A stretch of 64,000 nucleotides of DNA, from assembly GCF_040361195.1 (NCBI RefSeq), contig NZ_APNE01000011.1; one strand, given 5' to 3'. Positions 26,047-34,594 of the stretch are shown here, one piece after another; positions within the stretch are counted from its first letter, which is position 1, and each line of letters starts with the position of its first letter. The notes below the pieces were generated by a model. It saw nothing but the letters and a program-made list of their open reading frames with translations, ran no database searches and was not told the DNA's origin. The position numbers were made by a program, and so were the translations under genes. The stretch is from Salinisphaera hydrothermalis (lineage in GTDB: Bacteria; Pseudomonadota; Gammaproteobacteria; Nevskiales; Salinisphaeraceae).

Positions 26047-27049
26047 ATGCTTGAGCCGCCGGCGCCTGCGATCAGCATCGTTGTCGCGGCGCACAACATT
26101 GCTACTTATATCGACGATTGTCTGCGGTCCTTGCTGGTTCCCGAGGCCCGCGACTGCGAGATCATCGTGATAGACGACGGCTCAACCGATGCGACGCCCG
26201 CGCGGTTGGCCAGCTACCGGGACTCTCGTCTGCGCGTGGTGAGCCAAGCCAACGGCGGACTCGGAGCCGCACGGAATACCGGCATCGCCGAAGCCCGCGG
26301 TCGTTACTTGCTGTTCGTCGACGGCGACGATTGGACGTCGCCCGATCTGGTCCCACGATGCCTGGCGGGCAATCAAAGCCCGTCCCGATGTCGGTATCTT
26401 TGTATTCGATTATTTCGATGTAACCGTGGATGGGCAGAGACGTAGCCGATGTACGGCGGATTTCTGGGGAGCACGGAACGCCGCATGGAACAAGCTCTAT
26501 CGACGCGACGCCATTGGCGATGAACGGTTCGACGTCGGTTTATGGTACGAAGACCTGGCCTGCGTACGGGCATGGTTGGCCTGCTGTGCGCGGCTTGCTC
26601 ACATTGATGCAACGCTATATTTCTATCGTAACGATCGTAGCGGCTCCATCATGAACGCGCGGGACGATGATCGGCTCATGCACTTGCCGGTCGCGGCCGA
26701 ACGTTGCGTATCACGCATCGAGCGCTATGGGCTTTCGCCCACGACGCTCGAAGATCGGCTCGGCGCCAACTGGAAACGACGGTTCTATACGGTTGAGGTC
26801 TTCTTTCGCGGAATCATAGAACGCCCCCGCGCCATGCCGGACGCGCAGACCCGGCGCACGTTCATCAGCCACATGAAAACTTGCCTACCGCCGGGTATCC
26901 CGGATATCGATATTATGCGTCGCCAGTTTGGCGTGAAGATCGCCGTGGCCAGTTTGTGCTACAAGAAAGATGCTGATCGAGCGGCGGAAGTTTTGCTCTA
27001 CGACCTACGTCGTGTAAGAAATCGGGTGGCTCGGATATTCGGCCGATAA
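26047..27049 (+). pseudogene. GT2 family glycosyltransferase with single frameshift
   Basis: The N-terminal half (from ATG 26047) has ISIVVAAHNIATYIDDCLRSL, EIIVIDDGSTDATPARL and GRYLLFVDGDDW with the metal-binding DGD, then loses frame after PDLVP. The next frame continues as DAWRAIKARPDVGIFVFDYFD from about 26357 and runs to AWNKLYRRDAIGDERFDVGLWYEDL and the stop at 27049. One extra base at 26353-26357 accounts for the break; without it the protein would be about 334 residues. There is no homopolymer or short repeat there that would suggest phase variation. A sequencing error is possible and would make this an intact gene. It is a paralogue of 19211-20256. Confidence 0.82.
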
Positions 27050-27108
27050 GCGTGTCGCACGCTACTATCAATAACCGTGAATTAGGTTTCTTCTCTCGAT
27101 AGGCCCGC

Positions 27109-28386
27109 TTAATGACTTCCCGGCGCCAAGTCGCGCAGGAGGCCTGCGAGCCGTGCCGCGCCTACACGCCGCGAATATTTCGCCAATCGGTCGGGGGCTG
27201 AGCGCCAGCGAGGATGATCGCTTCCATAACGGTCAAGCGATTCGACGAACGCCGACACGGCAGCCGCGATGGCGTCCGCGCGATCCGGGGCCGCACACTC
27301 GCCCACGCCGACCTCGTCCAGCAATGCCCGGGTATCACCCTCGGGGTCGACGAGCGCCAGCAGTGGGCGGCCAGTGCGTAGATATTCGAATAGCTTGGCC
27401 GGTACTTGACGATTGAAACCTTTTCCTTGCAGAACCAGCAAGGCATCGGCACGCGCCTGTTCGGCCAGTGCCGCCGAATGAGGCAAACGCGGAGCGATCT
27501 CAACGAGGTCCTCCAGTCCCAGGCGCGCGACTTCTCGCGCATAGCGACTATCGTCCCGAATATTGCGAAATACGAATCGTACCTGTCCGGACGAAATACG
27601 ATCGGTCGCCTTCATCGCAGCGAGCGCTTCGAACAACGCCGTCGGGTCGCGGTCCCGTGGGTACAGCTGGCCGGAATGCACAATTCGTCGCGGCCCAGCC
27701 GTCGCGGCCAACCCCGCTGGATCGGGCGGCGCGGGCATATCGGGTTGAAGCTCCGGATCATATCCGTTGGGAATGACCGTCCAGCGTGAAGCGATCGCCG
27801 GATAACGGCGGACATAGTCGCGCGCCGAACCGTCAGTGGCGAATACCAGATGATCAGCTTGCCGCATGACGCGGCGCTCGATGGCGGCCAGCACGCGCCG
27901 CTGCGTGGGTGCCCCATCAAGCACCATGGGATCACGAAATTCCGCGACCCAAGGTCGGCCACTGAGGCGCGCCAGCACAGCGGCCACCAAATGACTGGTC
28001 GCGATCGGATACGTGGACCAGATCACCTGAATATCATGGCGACGGATCGCTGCGAGGCCACTGGCGATCGCCCCCGGCAGCCAGGCTGCCCAGCGATCCG
28101 GCACCGCGGTCCACGCCATGTAGCGACGCCGCCAACCAAGATGACGCCGCGCATCGATAGCCCACGCGCGATGTACGTGCCCCGGGACGACAACATCGCT
28201 ATCGCAGCTCCCCGGATCATACGCACTGATACGAGGGGCCAAGATATGCGGCTGCCATCCAAAGGCCGGTAGATAACGGGCAAAAGCTCCTGCCCGCAGC
28301 GACCCGGGGGCCGCAGCCAGCGGTGGATAATGAAAGGCCACGAGCAGAACCCGCCCCTCGCCAGCCAACCCGTCGTCGCGCGGCAT
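27109..28386 (-). CDS. GT4-type glycosyltransferase at end of the XrtA locus
   Basis: A 425-residue GT-B fold glycosyltransferase (group 1). The N-terminal domain starts VLLVAFHYPPLAAAPGSLRAG, typical of enzymes in exosortase-linked polymer clusters. The C-terminal domain has WTVIPNGYDPE, RIVHSGQLYPRDRDP and the nucleotide-sugar contact PAKLFEYLRTGRPLLALV. The start is ATG 28386, overlapping the stop of the upstream ligase-like gene as TGATG; a GTG three bases earlier (28389) is an alternative. It is the last gene of the 29.5-kb run and is convergent with the broken GT2 gene. The sugar is unknown. Confidence 0.85.
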   Translation of the reverse strand: MPRDDGLAGEGRVLLVAFHYPPLAAAPGSLRAGAFARYLPAFGWQPHILAPRISAYDPGSCDSDVVVPGHVHRAWAIDARRHLGWRRRYMAWTAVPDRWAAWLPGAIASGLAAIRRHDIQVIWSTYPIATSHLVAAVLARLSGRPWVAEFRDPMVLDGAPTQRRVLAAIERRVMRQADHLVFATDGSARDYVRRYPAIASRWTVIPNGYDPELQPDMPAPPDPAGLAATAGPRRIVHSGQLYPRDRDPTALFEALAAMKATDRISSGQVRFVFRNIRDDSRYAREVARLGLEDLVEIAPRLPHSAALAEQARADALLVLQGKGFNRQVPAKLFEYLRTGRPLLALVDPEGDTRALLDEVGVGECAAPDRADAIAAAVSAFVESLDRYGSDHPRWRSAPDRLAKYSRRVGAARLAGLLRDLAPGSH

Positions 28387-29765
28387 CACCAGTTCGGTAA
28401 CCGATGCCCGCCAGACGAGGCGGGCCTCCCCGCCGGCGGCGCGGCCCGGGCGGAACGGCGCGCAGCCGCGCGCGAGGTTCGTTTCACCGGTGCCGGGCCG
28501 TCTGGCTTTGGTTCAGCGGCTTCCACGCGTGCGACCAGAATTTGTAATACCGCAACCAACGCCAACAGTTGATACAGGAAATCGATATACGGCGTCGGCA
28601 AGAGCGCGCCCGCCGCTGCATAACCGACCAGACTCACCTGCATCATGCTGGCCAAATCGGCGAGCCATGAAGCCTCGGCCGGACCCGCGCGTGCGCGACG
28701 CCGCACCCGGCCTAGGCCGAGATAACCGGCCAGAAGTAAGGACAGGAACAACGCCAGCCCCACGAACCCCTGCTCGCCCAGCACCTCGAAGAAAATACTG
28801 TGAATCGCGCGGCCCCGGACGGCGCCTTCCGGCCCATAACGTCGCCACATGTCGTGGCTGGACCAGACGCCCATTCCGCCGCCAACGAGTGGATACGCCA
28901 ACGCCACATGAGTTGCGAACTTCCAGGACTCGATTCGCCCCTGGGCGGATGCATCCTGCTGGTAGTTATCGATCGAATGGATACGATGGAAATACTGCTG
29001 CGGCATGAAGGAGGCGAGTGCCAGCGCGGCGACCGGCGCGACCAGAATCAGCATGGCCCGGCGCCGGCTCTTCCAGATCAGCATGGTCGCCGTAACCGTA
29101 AGCGCCAGCAATCCACCACGCGAATAGGTGCCGACCACGCTCACCGCGGTCATACCCATCAACAGCCATAGCCCGAGCCGCAGCCAGCGACGCTGTACCT
29201 GTAACTGGACATAGCGCATGAGCGGAAGCGTCATGCACATGACCAACGCGAAGATGTTGTTGTCGGTAAAAAAACTGCTCTCCGGCCCCATCACATGGTA
29301 GTTGCCGCCCGTCAGTAGCGTGAACAGCCCGCCCTTGAAGCCCCAGAAGCCGAACGAGGCCACGATGGTCCAGATCACCCACTCAAGGCGCTGGCGATCG
29401 GTGACCAGCATCAGAGTGACGTAGGCCATCGTCATCATCTTCACGAATCGCACGTAGTTCGTGAACGCCATATCCGGTACGGCGGCCTGAAATGTCGATA
29501 GCGTGATCCAACCCAGAAACAACGTCATGAGAACCACGATGGGCTTCATCGGCGGCGCCTGGCGTTCACCCGGATGGGCCAGGAGAGCAACGAGAGTCGC
29601 ACCTGCTGTGATTAGCACCCAGGGGAAATCCACGGCGAAGCCCCAGGTCAGCCGATGTGGATTGAGATAACTGAACATCATCCACAGAAGCAGTCCGATG
29701 ATCGGGCGCACGAACGCCATCGGCAACGTGCCGGCCACGAACAGAAGCAACGCCAGGGAACGCAT
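28386..29765 (-). CDS. Exosortase A-associated O-antigen-ligase-like protein
   Basis: A 459-residue polytopic membrane protein of the Wzy/WaaL-like group found beside exosortase A (putative O-glycosylation ligase). The N-terminus MAFVRPIIGLLLWMMFSYLNPHRLTWGF is diagnostic of that subfamily. About ten to twelve hydrophobic segments and a large periplasmic loop with HRIHSIDNYQQDASAQGRIESW, where ligases and polymerases carry functional Arg/His residues, follow. It would polymerise repeat units or transfer a glycan to acceptor; the XrtA link suggests PEP-CTERM proteins as candidates, but this is inference. It starts 2 bases after the toroid gene stops. Confidence 0.88.
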   Translation of the reverse strand: MRSLALLLFVAGTLPMAFVRPIIGLLLWMMFSYLNPHRLTWGFAVDFPWVLITAGATLVALLAHPGERQAPPMKPIVVLMTLFLGWITLSTFQAAVPDMAFTNYVRFVKMMTMAYVTLMLVTDRQRLEWVIWTIVASFGFWGFKGGLFTLLTGGNYHVMGPESSFFTDNNIFALVMCMTLPLMRYVQLQVQRRWLRLGLWLLMGMTAVSVVGTYSRGGLLALTVTATMLIWKSRRRAMLILVAPVAALALASFMPQQYFHRIHSIDNYQQDASAQGRIESWKFATHVALAYPLVGGGMGVWSSHDMWRRYGPEGAVRGRAIHSIFFEVLGEQGFVGLALFLSLLLAGYLGLGRVRRRARAGPAEASWLADLASMMQVSLVGYAAAGALLPTPYIDFLYQLLALVAVLQILVARVEAAEPKPDGPAPVKRTSRAAARRSARAAPPAGRPASSGGHRLPNW

Positions 29766-29767
29766 GC

Positions 29768-30922
29768 TTAGCGCGCCTCAAGCGACAGCATGAGCGCGTC
29801 CATGAAGAACTTGGCCGCCCAGTTCGGATAACGATGGGTCATGTAGCCCCCGTGGCCAGGATACGAACCGGCAACCCCGCCCCGCCGATTCAGATCCATT
29901 GTGGCAAGGTCTTGCGTGGACTGCACGAATTCGATCGAACGCTGGGCGTGGCCGCCCCAGTCCGCGCTGTCGTCGAACCGCGCCAGTTGCAGCCAGGCAT
30001 AGGCGATCTGTACGTCACCAGTGAGGCAACTCCAGGGCGCGGCCGCCCGCCAGTGATCGTCGAGCCGGCCCGGCAGGCTGCCATCTCGACGCTGACAGTG
30101 GGCAATACGCCCGAGGCCGAGTCGGGCGGCGTCGACGAATCGCGTATCGCCGAGCCGCATACCCGCTTCCAGCATGCCTTGCAATGCATAGCCGAGCGTG
30201 TGGGTCAGCGGGCGCCGGTTATCTTCGAGGTCGTTGTTGTCCAGCCAGCCGTTGGGGCGCATCTGGGTCAGCGCCCAGTTCAAATTGGCCCGGGCCGCAT
30301 CGCTATAGCTCGGCTCGTCGAGCGCTCGGGCGGCATCAAGCAGGCCGAGCGCGGTCCGCGTGTTGTAGGTGTTAAGCGGATGCGTCGCGAACGGGGAACC
30401 GTGTCGGCGCCAGGCCCCGTCGTCGTCCTGCACCGACACCAGCCAGTCCGCTGCTCGTCTCAGCGAATCGGCGAAACGCGGCTCGCGCGTGCGCTCGAAG
30501 GCGGTCGCCCAGCCGAAAAGAACCTGGCCGGTATTGAATACCGTAGGCACCATCCGAGGCGCGGCGAGCGTGCCCGCGCAGACAGCGCCATTATCCAGCT
30601 GTACATCGGACTCCCAGTGCGCCATGCGCGTCGCGCGATCGAAATAGCTCGCGTCTCCGGACCGATCGGCGTAAGCATAGAACGTCGGAATGATGTAGCC
30701 GGTGGTCTCCGGATAAGACGCCTCCCAGCGTTCGCGCTGCACGTCGTAGAACGCGGGCACGCCGCCATACTTGCCGACGTCATGTGCATGCGCGAGCCAC
30801 TGCGCGGCGGCGCGAAGATGAATTTCGGGGTCACCGACCGCATGGCGGCCACGCCGCGCCCATCGCCGCCATTCGTGTCCGAGCCAGCGCGGGTGCGCGC
30901 GTTGCAAAATCGTCGTCATCAT
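29768..30922 (-). CDS. Helical-toroid protein, possible glycan epimerase or lyase
   Basis: A 384-residue soluble protein made of repeated aromatic-rich helices, such as GGVPAFYDVQRERWEASYPETTGYII, NTYNTRTALGLLDAARAL and FVDAARLGLGRIAHCQRRDG, a pattern typical of (alpha/alpha)6 toroids like N-acylglucosamine epimerases, uronyl C5-epimerases and unsaturated-uronate hydrolases. No signal peptide is seen, so it probably acts in the cytosol. The frame is open to 31171, but the first 83 residues are the shadow of the overlapping ATP-grasp gene; the chosen ATG 30922 makes a 4-base overlap with its stop, with a second ATG at 30919. The exact reaction is not known. Confidence 0.72.
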   Translation of the reverse strand: MMTTILQRAHPRWLGHEWRRWARRGRHAVGDPEIHLRAAAQWLAHAHDVGKYGGVPAFYDVQRERWEASYPETTGYIIPTFYAYADRSGDASYFDRATRMAHWESDVQLDNGAVCAGTLAAPRMVPTVFNTGQVLFGWATAFERTREPRFADSLRRAADWLVSVQDDDGAWRRHGSPFATHPLNTYNTRTALGLLDAARALDEPSYSDAARANLNWALTQMRPNGWLDNNDLEDNRRPLTHTLGYALQGMLEAGMRLGDTRFVDAARLGLGRIAHCQRRDGSLPGRLDDHWRAAAPWSCLTGDVQIAYAWLQLARFDDSADWGGHAQRSIEFVQSTQDLATMDLNRRGGVAGSYPGHGGYMTHRYPNWAAKFFMDALMLSLEAR

Positions 30923-32136
30923 GAGGCGCGTGTCGCTAGACGCCGGAACCGCCTTCGAGCCCGACCATACAGGTCCAAGAGGCCCGGCGCGGGATCGTCC
31001 CATCGCCACAGCGCGTCGATCACCTGGGCATCGTGTGGGGCCGGAACGGCGATCTCGGGATATTCGGCTGCCGCGTTCGCATCGGCTGTGGGATCTTTCC
31101 ATATCCGCGCCGGCGTCGCAGGGGTCGCGCGCGGCGCCTCGCCGCCGACGGCCTGGCAATAGGCCGCCCAAGGCAGATTGACACCGTTCAGGGTGGCGAT
31201 TTCTTCCTGATGGTCAGTCCGCCCGATGGTCGGTTCGATCATCACGTATTCCTGTGTCGCGGCGCGCCATTTGTATTCCATGCCGGCGAGCCCGATCACG
31301 CCCTCACCTTGGAAAAAACGAGTCGTGATCGGCACCAACGCATCAGCCGCCTCGGGTGCGGCCACACAGCGTGCCGTGCCACCGGTCTGGCGCGGCCAGG
31401 CGCGCAGCTTGCGGCCCACGAATGAAACAGGCTCGCCGCCGTCTTCCGGCAAGCACTGCAGACAGAAATAGATCGTCGAATCATCTCCATCGATCCATTC
31501 CTGAACGACGATATCATCCGATACGGTCAGCATCTGTTCGAGCTGCTCGCGTGCGGCGTCGACCGATTCGACACGCAGAGCACGCGGGAAATGCGCTAGA
31601 AAGGCCGATTGTCGCCCGGCCGGTTTGATCACCAGCGGCGGCACGAGTGTCGTCAGGCCATCCAGATCATGGGACGAACGAATGCGCCGGCTGCGCGGCA
31701 CGCAATAACGGCCGGCCTCGGCCGCGGCGCGGAAACCATCCTTGTGCAACAGCCGTGTGACGGAGGCCTCGGGCGGCAACTGCAGCACGAAATCCTGAGT
31801 CAGACGTTCGCGCTGCGCCGAAACTGCGGCGACCTTTCCTTCCTCGGTCAGAATCAAGGGCCGCCGGCTCGTCGCTGGAAATCGAGCCGCCCAGTCGATC
31901 AACGCCGGCACGATACGATCGGCTGTCGTGTCGTCGTAACAATGCACACGGGCATAGCGACTACGGGCCGCCGGCATGGCGTGCGACCCGGCCAACAGAT
32001 GCACGTCGACACGGGCCGCGGCCAGACTACGCACCACGCCAAGCGCGTTGAGCCCGCCGCCTACGACCACAGCTGCCGGGTGCTGCCCCGCCGCGCCCGA
32101 ACGCCGCTGCCGATATCTCAGCCGGTCGCCGATCAT
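30919..32136 (-). CDS. ATP-grasp ligase of the XrtA locus
   Basis: A 405-residue protein of the ATP-grasp/carboxylate-amine ligase superfamily. After an N-terminal Rossmann-like domain (AAVVVGGGLNALGVVRSLAAA) come the ATP-binding strands PPLVIKPAG and DDIVVQEWIDGDDSTIYFCLQ and the metal-binding MIEPTIGRTDHQEE. Relatives in XrtA loci are thought to ligate an amino or carboxyl group onto a polysaccharide precursor; the substrate is unknown. With the FemAB-type and amidotransferase genes nearby, amino-acid or amide decoration of the polymer is plausible. Overlaps the upstream GT4 gene by 4 bases. Confidence 0.83.
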   Translation of the reverse strand: MIGDRLRYRQRRSGAAGQHPAAVVVGGGLNALGVVRSLAAARVDVHLLAGSHAMPAARSRYARVHCYDDTTADRIVPALIDWAARFPATSRRPLILTEEGKVAAVSAQRERLTQDFVLQLPPEASVTRLLHKDGFRAAAEAGRYCVPRSRRIRSSHDLDGLTTLVPPLVIKPAGRQSAFLAHFPRALRVESVDAAREQLEQMLTVSDDIVVQEWIDGDDSTIYFCLQCLPEDGGEPVSFVGRKLRAWPRQTGGTARCVAAPEAADALVPITTRFFQGEGVIGLAGMEYKWRAATQEYVMIEPTIGRTDHQEEIATLNGVNLPWAAYCQAVGGEAPRATPATPARIWKDPTADANAAAEYPEIAVPAPHDAQVIDALWRWDDPAPGLLDLYGRARRRFRRLATRAS

Positions 32137-33317
32137 CCGCCGCCTCGTATCCCACGCGGTCTACCTTCGGCGAGCTGGCCCGCGATTTCGGCGACGTGGC
32201 GCGCATTGGCGGCCCAGCTGAGATCACGCGCCACAAGCGTAGCGCGCGCATTGCACGCCAAGTGCGCCCTACTCTCGTCATCCTCGATGAGACGGCGCAT
32301 GGTCGCTTTGAACGCATCGCGTGAGCCCGGTTCGAACAACACCGCGTCGTGATCGTGGGTCAAAATTTCGCGCAGGTTGGCCTGATTCGGAGCCAAGATT
32401 GCCTTGCTGCAGGCCATGTATTCGAACAGCTTCAACGGTGACGCATAGGCCACCACATTCGGCAGCATCGCCACATCGAATGCTTTGACGTAACGCTGCA
32501 CGTCGTCGCGCTCGACGACGCCCGTGACGGTGAGCCGATCGGCGACACCGACTCGCGCCGCCTGTTGTTTCAGTTGCGCCGTGGCCGGCCCGTCGCCGAC
32601 CAACAGAAAATGCAGCGGACGCGCGTCGCCATATTCCGCCAGCAGCTCGATCACCGCGTCGAGCCCATGCCATTCGCGGGCGAAGCCCACGAAACCAATC
32701 ACCATAGCCTGCGGATCGAGGCCGAGCGCCTTCTTGGCCGACTCACTGTTTATCGCCGGCGCGAATCGCTGGTGGTTGATTCCGTTGGGCGTGACCGTGA
32801 TTCGTGATCGCTCCACGCCGGCATCAACGATCTGATCGGCCAGTACTTCGGTGACCACAAACACATGATCGGCCGCTCGCCACGCGCGGTGTTCGGTCCA
32901 GCGCGCCAGTCGGGCCAACTTGAGGCCGCCGTAGGCGGAGCGCTCGGCGAAAAGCGGCGCGTTGACCTCGAGTAATAACGGAATACCCAACCGGCGGCGC
33001 GCCATGACGCCCGACAATAACGACAGGTTGTAGCGCTCGTAGATCACATCGGGGCGGAATTCGCGAATCGCACGTGCCAGGCGCGCATAGTCCAGCGCGT
33101 TGTATCCGACCTCCAGCAATTCGTAGATCGAGCCCGGAATCCCGGCCTTGAGCCGCGATACCAGCCCCGACTCGCCTCCGAACTCGCGCTGATCGAACCC
33201 CTCGGGCCCGACCACGCGAACCTCGTGCCCGTCGGCTCGCAACGCATCGACCATCTCCTCGATATGGACGTACTGTCCGTCCTTCGACCCGATACGATGG
33301 TGATACAGGATTTTCAT
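32133..33317 (-). CDS. GT4-type glycosyltransferase
   Basis: A 394-residue GT-B glycosyltransferase that starts directly at the first fold strand (MKILYHHRIGSKDGQYVHIEEM). The acceptor domain includes PDVIYERYNLSLLSG; the donor domain has ITVTPNGINHQRF, IGFVGFAREWHGLD and the E-x7-E-type loop ASPLKLFEYMACSKAILAP. Full length, all family landmarks present. The start overlaps the previous gene by 4 bases and its stop overlaps the ATP-grasp gene by 4, so it is embedded in a translationally coupled string. Sugar specificity is unknown. Confidence 0.88.
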   Translation of the reverse strand: MKILYHHRIGSKDGQYVHIEEMVDALRADGHEVRVVGPEGFDQREFGGESGLVSRLKAGIPGSIYELLEVGYNALDYARLARAIREFRPDVIYERYNLSLLSGVMARRRLGIPLLLEVNAPLFAERSAYGGLKLARLARWTEHRAWRAADHVFVVTEVLADQIVDAGVERSRITVTPNGINHQRFAPAINSESAKKALGLDPQAMVIGFVGFAREWHGLDAVIELLAEYGDARPLHFLLVGDGPATAQLKQQAARVGVADRLTVTGVVERDDVQRYVKAFDVAMLPNVVAYASPLKLFEYMACSKAILAPNQANLREILTHDHDAVLFEPGSRDAFKATMRRLIEDDESRAHLACNARATLVARDLSWAANARHVAEIAGQLAEGRPRGIRGGG

Positions 33318-34555
33318 GAGCGTTCCGCGCCGGCCGGTGCACTCGCCGGGTCATCGAGCTCGATTCCGGTGAGCCGAGAGAAGATAGCGAGCTGCCCCCG
33401 AGTGGTCGGCTCCCAGCCGAACTGCTCGGCATAACGCCGACGTGCCCGACGACCGGTCTCGTTCAACAGATCAGACGACTCGAGCTGGTGCCAGCACGCG
33501 AGCATGGCGGCGGCCTCCCGCGCGGCCATGAGATGCCCGGCCGGCGGCCCATCCATGATCTCCGGAATCCCGCCTACCGGCGTCGCGATCACGGCACAGC
33601 CACAGGCGAGCGCTTCCAGCACGACGTTGGGCATGCCTTCCGATCCGGCGGCATGCATCAGCACGTCCGCCGCCGAAAAATAATCCGGCAGGTCATCATG
33701 TGCGATCGCGCCTTCGAAACGCACACGATCGCCAATGCCCAGACGGGCGGCCCGAGCCCGCAAGGCCTGTTCTTCGGGCCCGTCGCCGACCAGGACCAAC
33801 GTGACGTTCGTCGTCTCGGCCAGTGCTTCGAGCGCGATATGCATGCCCTTGCGTTCGATCAGATGGCCCACACACAGCCAGACACGCCCGGCCAGGCCCA
33901 GCCGGGCCCGCGCGCTTTCGCGATCACGCGGCGCGAAGCGACTGAGGTCGACGCCGTTACGTAGCGTATGAATCCGATCGCCGGGCAGTCCGAGCCGATG
34001 CATGCCATCAGCCAGCGCCTGCGACACGGCAATCAAACCGCCGGCGCCACTCGCTGCCTGCCGGATCTGTCGTTGGGGAATACGCAGGTTCGCAATCTGA
34101 TTGATATCGGCGCCCCGGGCCGTGATCGTTAGTGGTCGATCGAACCGGGCCGCGAGCCGGGCGGCCGCGACCCCGTCCGGGTAAACGTAATGGGCATCGA
34201 TGAGATCGAAATCGAAGCCCGAATCCCGCAACCGTTGCAGATACGGTGCGACCGCGCGCGCCATTAGCGTCGGCACCCAGGTCATGCCGACTTTGGGCAC
34301 GACGATGTAGCGTGGATGCTCGATTGGAATGCCGTATCGCGTCTCACGGGCCGGAACCGCGGCCATCTGGGCATAACGCCCGAAACGCGGATGGGTCGAA
34401 AAAAACCAGGGTACCGGCGCGATGACCCGAGCCTCGACGCGGCCGGTATCGACCAGTCCGCGCAGGCGTTCCTCGACGAAGATGCCATGCCGCGGCTGAG
34501 CCTCGTTCGGATACAGACTCGTGACAACCGCAATACGCAGAGGCCGTCGACTCAC
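33314..34555 (-). CDS. GT4-type glycosyltransferase
   Basis: A 413-residue GT-B glycosyltransferase, MSRRPLRIAVVTSLYPNEAQPRHGIFVEERL at the start, the layout seen in many exopolysaccharide enzymes. Donor-domain motifs are IHTLRNGVDLSRF, LCVGHLIERKGMHIALEAL and EGMPNVVLEALACGCAVIATPVGGIPEI, with the glutamate pair used in GT4 catalysis. A short Ala/Pro/Glu tail ends it. A 39-base gap separates it from the amidotransferase upstream, a little larger than its neighbours. The sugar transferred is not predictable from sequence alone. Confidence 0.88.
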   Translation of the reverse strand: MSRRPLRIAVVTSLYPNEAQPRHGIFVEERLRGLVDTGRVEARVIAPVPWFFSTHPRFGRYAQMAAVPARETRYGIPIEHPRYIVVPKVGMTWVPTLMARAVAPYLQRLRDSGFDFDLIDAHYVYPDGVAAARLAARFDRPLTITARGADINQIANLRIPQRQIRQAASGAGGLIAVSQALADGMHRLGLPGDRIHTLRNGVDLSRFAPRDRESARARLGLAGRVWLCVGHLIERKGMHIALEALAETTNVTLVLVGDGPEEQALRARAARLGIGDRVRFEGAIAHDDLPDYFSAADVLMHAAGSEGMPNVVLEALACGCAVIATPVGGIPEIMDGPPAGHLMAAREAAAMLACWHQLESSDLLNETGRRARRRYAEQFGWEPTTRGQLAIFSRLTGIELDDPASAPAGAERS

Positions 34556-34594
34556 AAATCACCTCTGGCACAGCCACCCATCAATACGACGCCA

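Noticed and set aside
26341..26370. Phase-variable GT2 gene
   Set aside because: No homopolymer or short tandem repeat occurs at the frameshift site.
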